In this document: one piece after another, positions 8,929 through 10,404 of the stretch
How positions within the stretch are numbered: the stretch's first letter is position 1
Layout of the letters: the number at the start of each line of letters is the position of its first letter
Source of the DNA: Tannerella sp.
Lineage (GTDB): Bacteria; Bacteroidota; Bacteroidia; Bacteroidales; Tannerellaceae
Direction: 5' to 3'
DNA length: 10,404 nt
Assembly: GCA_031267485.1 (NCBI GenBank)
Contig: JAIRYY010000040.1
Span: 1 to 10,404 of the forward strand
Program-made: the position numbers and the translations under genes
Notes under the pieces: generated by a model
Told to the model about the DNA's origin: nothing
What the model saw: only the letters and a program-made list of their open reading frames with translations
The model's database searches: none

Positions 8929-10227
8929 ATGAAGACTTACTACTTTTTTAAGAGATCAATCACATTCGCGGTATTTTTCGCGTTTGCCCTGTCGTTTCAA
9001 TCGAAAGCGCAACAGGCTACCATTGACGGCATCATTTATCAGGCAGTGGCCGTCGAAGGCGGCGAAAGCTACGCGGAAACCGTTGCTCTGCCCAGAAGCG
9101 GCGACAGCCATGTCCCCTACACGGCGGAAAGCATCACCATCCAGGCGAAGGTGACGATAGGCGGGGTCGAATATCCCGTCAGGAAGATCGGCGACAATTC
9201 GATGCGCGAAAATCCGAACCTGAAATCCGTCACGCTTCCCGACGGTCTCGAGACAATCGGCAACAGCTCGTTTGCGCAGTGTCCCGAAATAAAGGAAGTC
9301 GTCGTCCCCGCTTCCGTAAAGGCAATCGAGGACTGGGCGTTCTACGGATGCCCGAACCTTGAGAAAATCAATATCCCCGACGGGATCACGGCCATCACCG
9401 AGCATACGTTCCAGCAGACAGGCCTGACGAGCGTCGAACTGCCCGCAAGCGTGACAACGCTTGGCGTCTGCGCTTTCCAGACCGCCCGCAAACTTGCGTC
9501 CATCAATCTCGAAAACGTAACGGACATAAAGTCGTGGGCTTTGGGCGAAACGGCGCTGACGTCCGCAGTCGCTGAAAAAGTACGCTTTCTGGGAAGCAAC
9601 GCTTTTTTCGCCTGTCCGGAACTCGAATCCGCCGTACTGGGCAGCGCTGTTCAGACCGGCGAATGGTCTTTCCAGAACTGCGCGAAACTTACGGAGATCA
9701 CATTGCCCAACACGCTGGAAAGTATCGACGGAGGCACGTTCTCGGGCTGCAGCTCGCTCAAATCGATCGTCATCCCCAGCTCCGTACTGTTTCTGGGCGC
9801 ATGGGCTTTCGAAAAAACGGCCATAACGGAAATCTTCGCCTCGTGGGAAAAACCCGACGACCTGATCACGGATGCAAACATATTCGGCGCGGATGAGGGC
9901 CAAATCAATTTCACATGGAAAGTCCCCGAAAGCCTGCGAAGCCTCTACGGAGATGAATTTTTGGGTTACCCCGTCGAAACGGGCGAACCGTCGGGGAACG
10001 AACCCGCATACATCCGGGCGGAAGCGTTCTATTCCGCAGGAAACCTCATTATCGCAAACCTGAGCGGATACAACGCATTCGTCTATTCGTCGGACGGCCG
10101 CTCCGTCTCCCGCTTCAGCATAAACGACAGTCGCCAGGTTGTCCCGCTCTCCCTGCCGTCAGGCGTTTATTTCTTCCATGCCGTAAAAGGCGGAAAAACG
10201 GCAACCGCCCGGTTCCTTGTAAGATAA
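8929..10227 (+). CDS. BspA-like leucine-rich-repeat surface protein with T9SS sorting domain
   Basis: This 432-residue exported protein has no catalytic motif. The signal peptide covers residues 1-27 (SKA|QQ, leaving an N-terminal Gln). Residues 30-95 form the short cap common in Bacteroidota BspA proteins (a DGIIYQAV start, then VEYPVRKIGDNSM). About nine LRR_5/BspA-type repeats of 21-24 residues follow at 97-300, with the pattern LxxVxLPxxLxxIgxxAFxxC. Examples are NLKSVTLPDGLETIGNSSFA and SLKSIVIPSSVLFLGAWAFE. Repeats at about 188-231 lack the consensus Pro. A linker leads to a T9SS C-terminal domain (about 363-432) containing FVYSSDGRSV and LPSGVYFFHAV and ending in RFLVR. BspA relatives are known surface adhesins and matrix or protein binders. 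Its position 19 bp after GH97 and 35 bp before GH95 suggests co-expression with the glycan-degrading set. A role in substrate or cell contact is inference. Confidence 0.92.
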   Translation: MKTYYFFKRSITFAVFFAFALSFQSKAQQATIDGIIYQAVAVEGGESYAETVALPRSGDSHVPYTAESITIQAKVTIGGVEYPVRKIGDNSMRENPNLKSVTLPDGLETIGNSSFAQCPEIKEVVVPASVKAIEDWAFYGCPNLEKINIPDGITAITEHTFQQTGLTSVELPASVTTLGVCAFQTARKLASINLENVTDIKSWALGETALTSAVAEKVRFLGSNAFFACPELESAVLGSAVQTGEWSFQNCAKLTEITLPNTLESIDGGTFSGCSSLKSIVIPSSVLFLGAWAFEKTAITEIFASWEKPDDLITDANIFGADEGQINFTWKVPESLRSLYGDEFLGYPVETGEPSGNEPAYIRAEAFYSAGNLIIANLSGYNAFVYSSDGRSVSRFSINDSRQVVPLSLPSGVYFFHAVKGGKTATARFLVR

Positions 10228-10262
10228 AACCCGTCGCACCCTTCATAAAAAACATAAAAATC
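10228..10262 (+). other. Gap between the LRR gene and the GH95-like gene
   Basis: This 35-bp spacer turns A-rich near its end and has no hairpin terminator or recognisable promoter element. It fits continued transcription from the LRR gene into the following lipoprotein gene. Confidence 0.4.
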
Positions 10263-10404
10263 ATGCCCTCAATCAAGATTTCCCTCCGCGGCCGCATACT
10301 CCGGTTCGGCTTTCCGCTTGTGATGCTGCTGCTGACCGCTTCCTGTAAAAGGGAACAGGATACGCTGAGTTTATGGTACCGGCAGCCTGCCGGAGAATGG
10401 ATGC
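10263..10404 (+). CDS. Probable GH95 lipoprotein (alpha-L-fucosidase or alpha-L-galactosidase), 3'-truncated by window edge
   Basis: Only 47 codons are visible before the window ends. A basic N-terminus (residues 1-14, several Arg/Lys) and a hydrophobic stretch (FGFPLVMLLLTAS, 15-27) lead to a lipobox Cys at 28, predicting signal peptidase II processing and lipid anchoring. The mature protein begins CKREQD. That is basic just after the Cys, unlike the acidic surface-export signal of the SusD protein here, so a periplasm-facing anchor is possible. Residues 36-47 (SLWYRQPAGEWM) match the N-terminal start of the GH95 beta-sandwich, normally followed by an ALPIGNGRLGAM-type motif beyond the window. 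GH95 enzymes release alpha-1,2-L-fucose, or in some members alpha-L-galactose, by inversion. The call rests on this short motif and on PUL context. The ATG at 10263 is supported by the signal peptide directly after it. Confidence 0.75.
   Translation, partial: MPSIKISLRGRILRFGFPLVMLLLTASCKREQDTLSLWYRQPAGEWM

Overview
The window is an internal slice of a polysaccharide utilisation locus (PUL) from a member of the Bacteroidota, probably order Bacteroidales. The evidence is an adjacent SusC/SusD pair, AT-rich gaps between moderately GC-rich genes with no strong Shine-Dalgarno sequences, signal peptides followed by Gln or a lipobox Cys, and two proteins with C-terminal domains of the type IX secretion system (T9SS) sorting class. 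The T9SS domains and BspA-type leucine-rich repeats fit lineages such as Tannerellaceae, Rikenellaceae or Dysgonomonadaceae. The sequence does not settle the genus.

All six genes lie on the + strand. In order they are: a GH36 alpha-galactosidase (N-terminus cut off by the window start, ends 1788); a SusC-like TonB-dependent outer-membrane transporter (1836-4946); a SusD-like surface glycan-binding lipoprotein (4987-6591); a GH97 enzyme with the retaining, alpha-galactosidase-type active site and a T9SS sorting domain (6639-8909); a BspA-like leucine-rich-repeat surface protein with a T9SS sorting domain (8929-10227); and the first 47 codons of a probable GH95 lipoprotein, an alpha-L-fucosidase or alpha-L-galactosidase (10263 to the window end). 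The gaps are 47, 40, 47, 19 and 35 bp. None holds a recognisable terminator or Bacteroides-type promoter, so the genes look like one operon. No stretch over 50 bp lacks a gene. I see no RNA gene, mobile element, CRISPR array or regulator.

Inferred working model: the LRR protein and the GH97 enzyme are exported to the cell surface by T9SS. GH97 would trim terminal alpha-galactosyl (or beta-L-arabinopyranosyl) residues there. SusC/SusD would capture and import the oligosaccharide. GH36 would release alpha-galactose inside the envelope or cell, and the GH95 lipoprotein would remove alpha-L-fucose or alpha-L-galactose. The target is therefore a glycan with both alpha-D-galactose and alpha-L-fucose/L-galactose caps, of plant or host origin. 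The exact polymer cannot be fixed from this window.

The overall architecture is a recognised type. The less ordinary points are two alpha-galactosidase families with different predicted locations, a BspA-type LRR protein inside the enzyme operon, an unusual end to the GH97 sorting domain, and a four-copy 7-bp tandem repeat just before the GH97 start.
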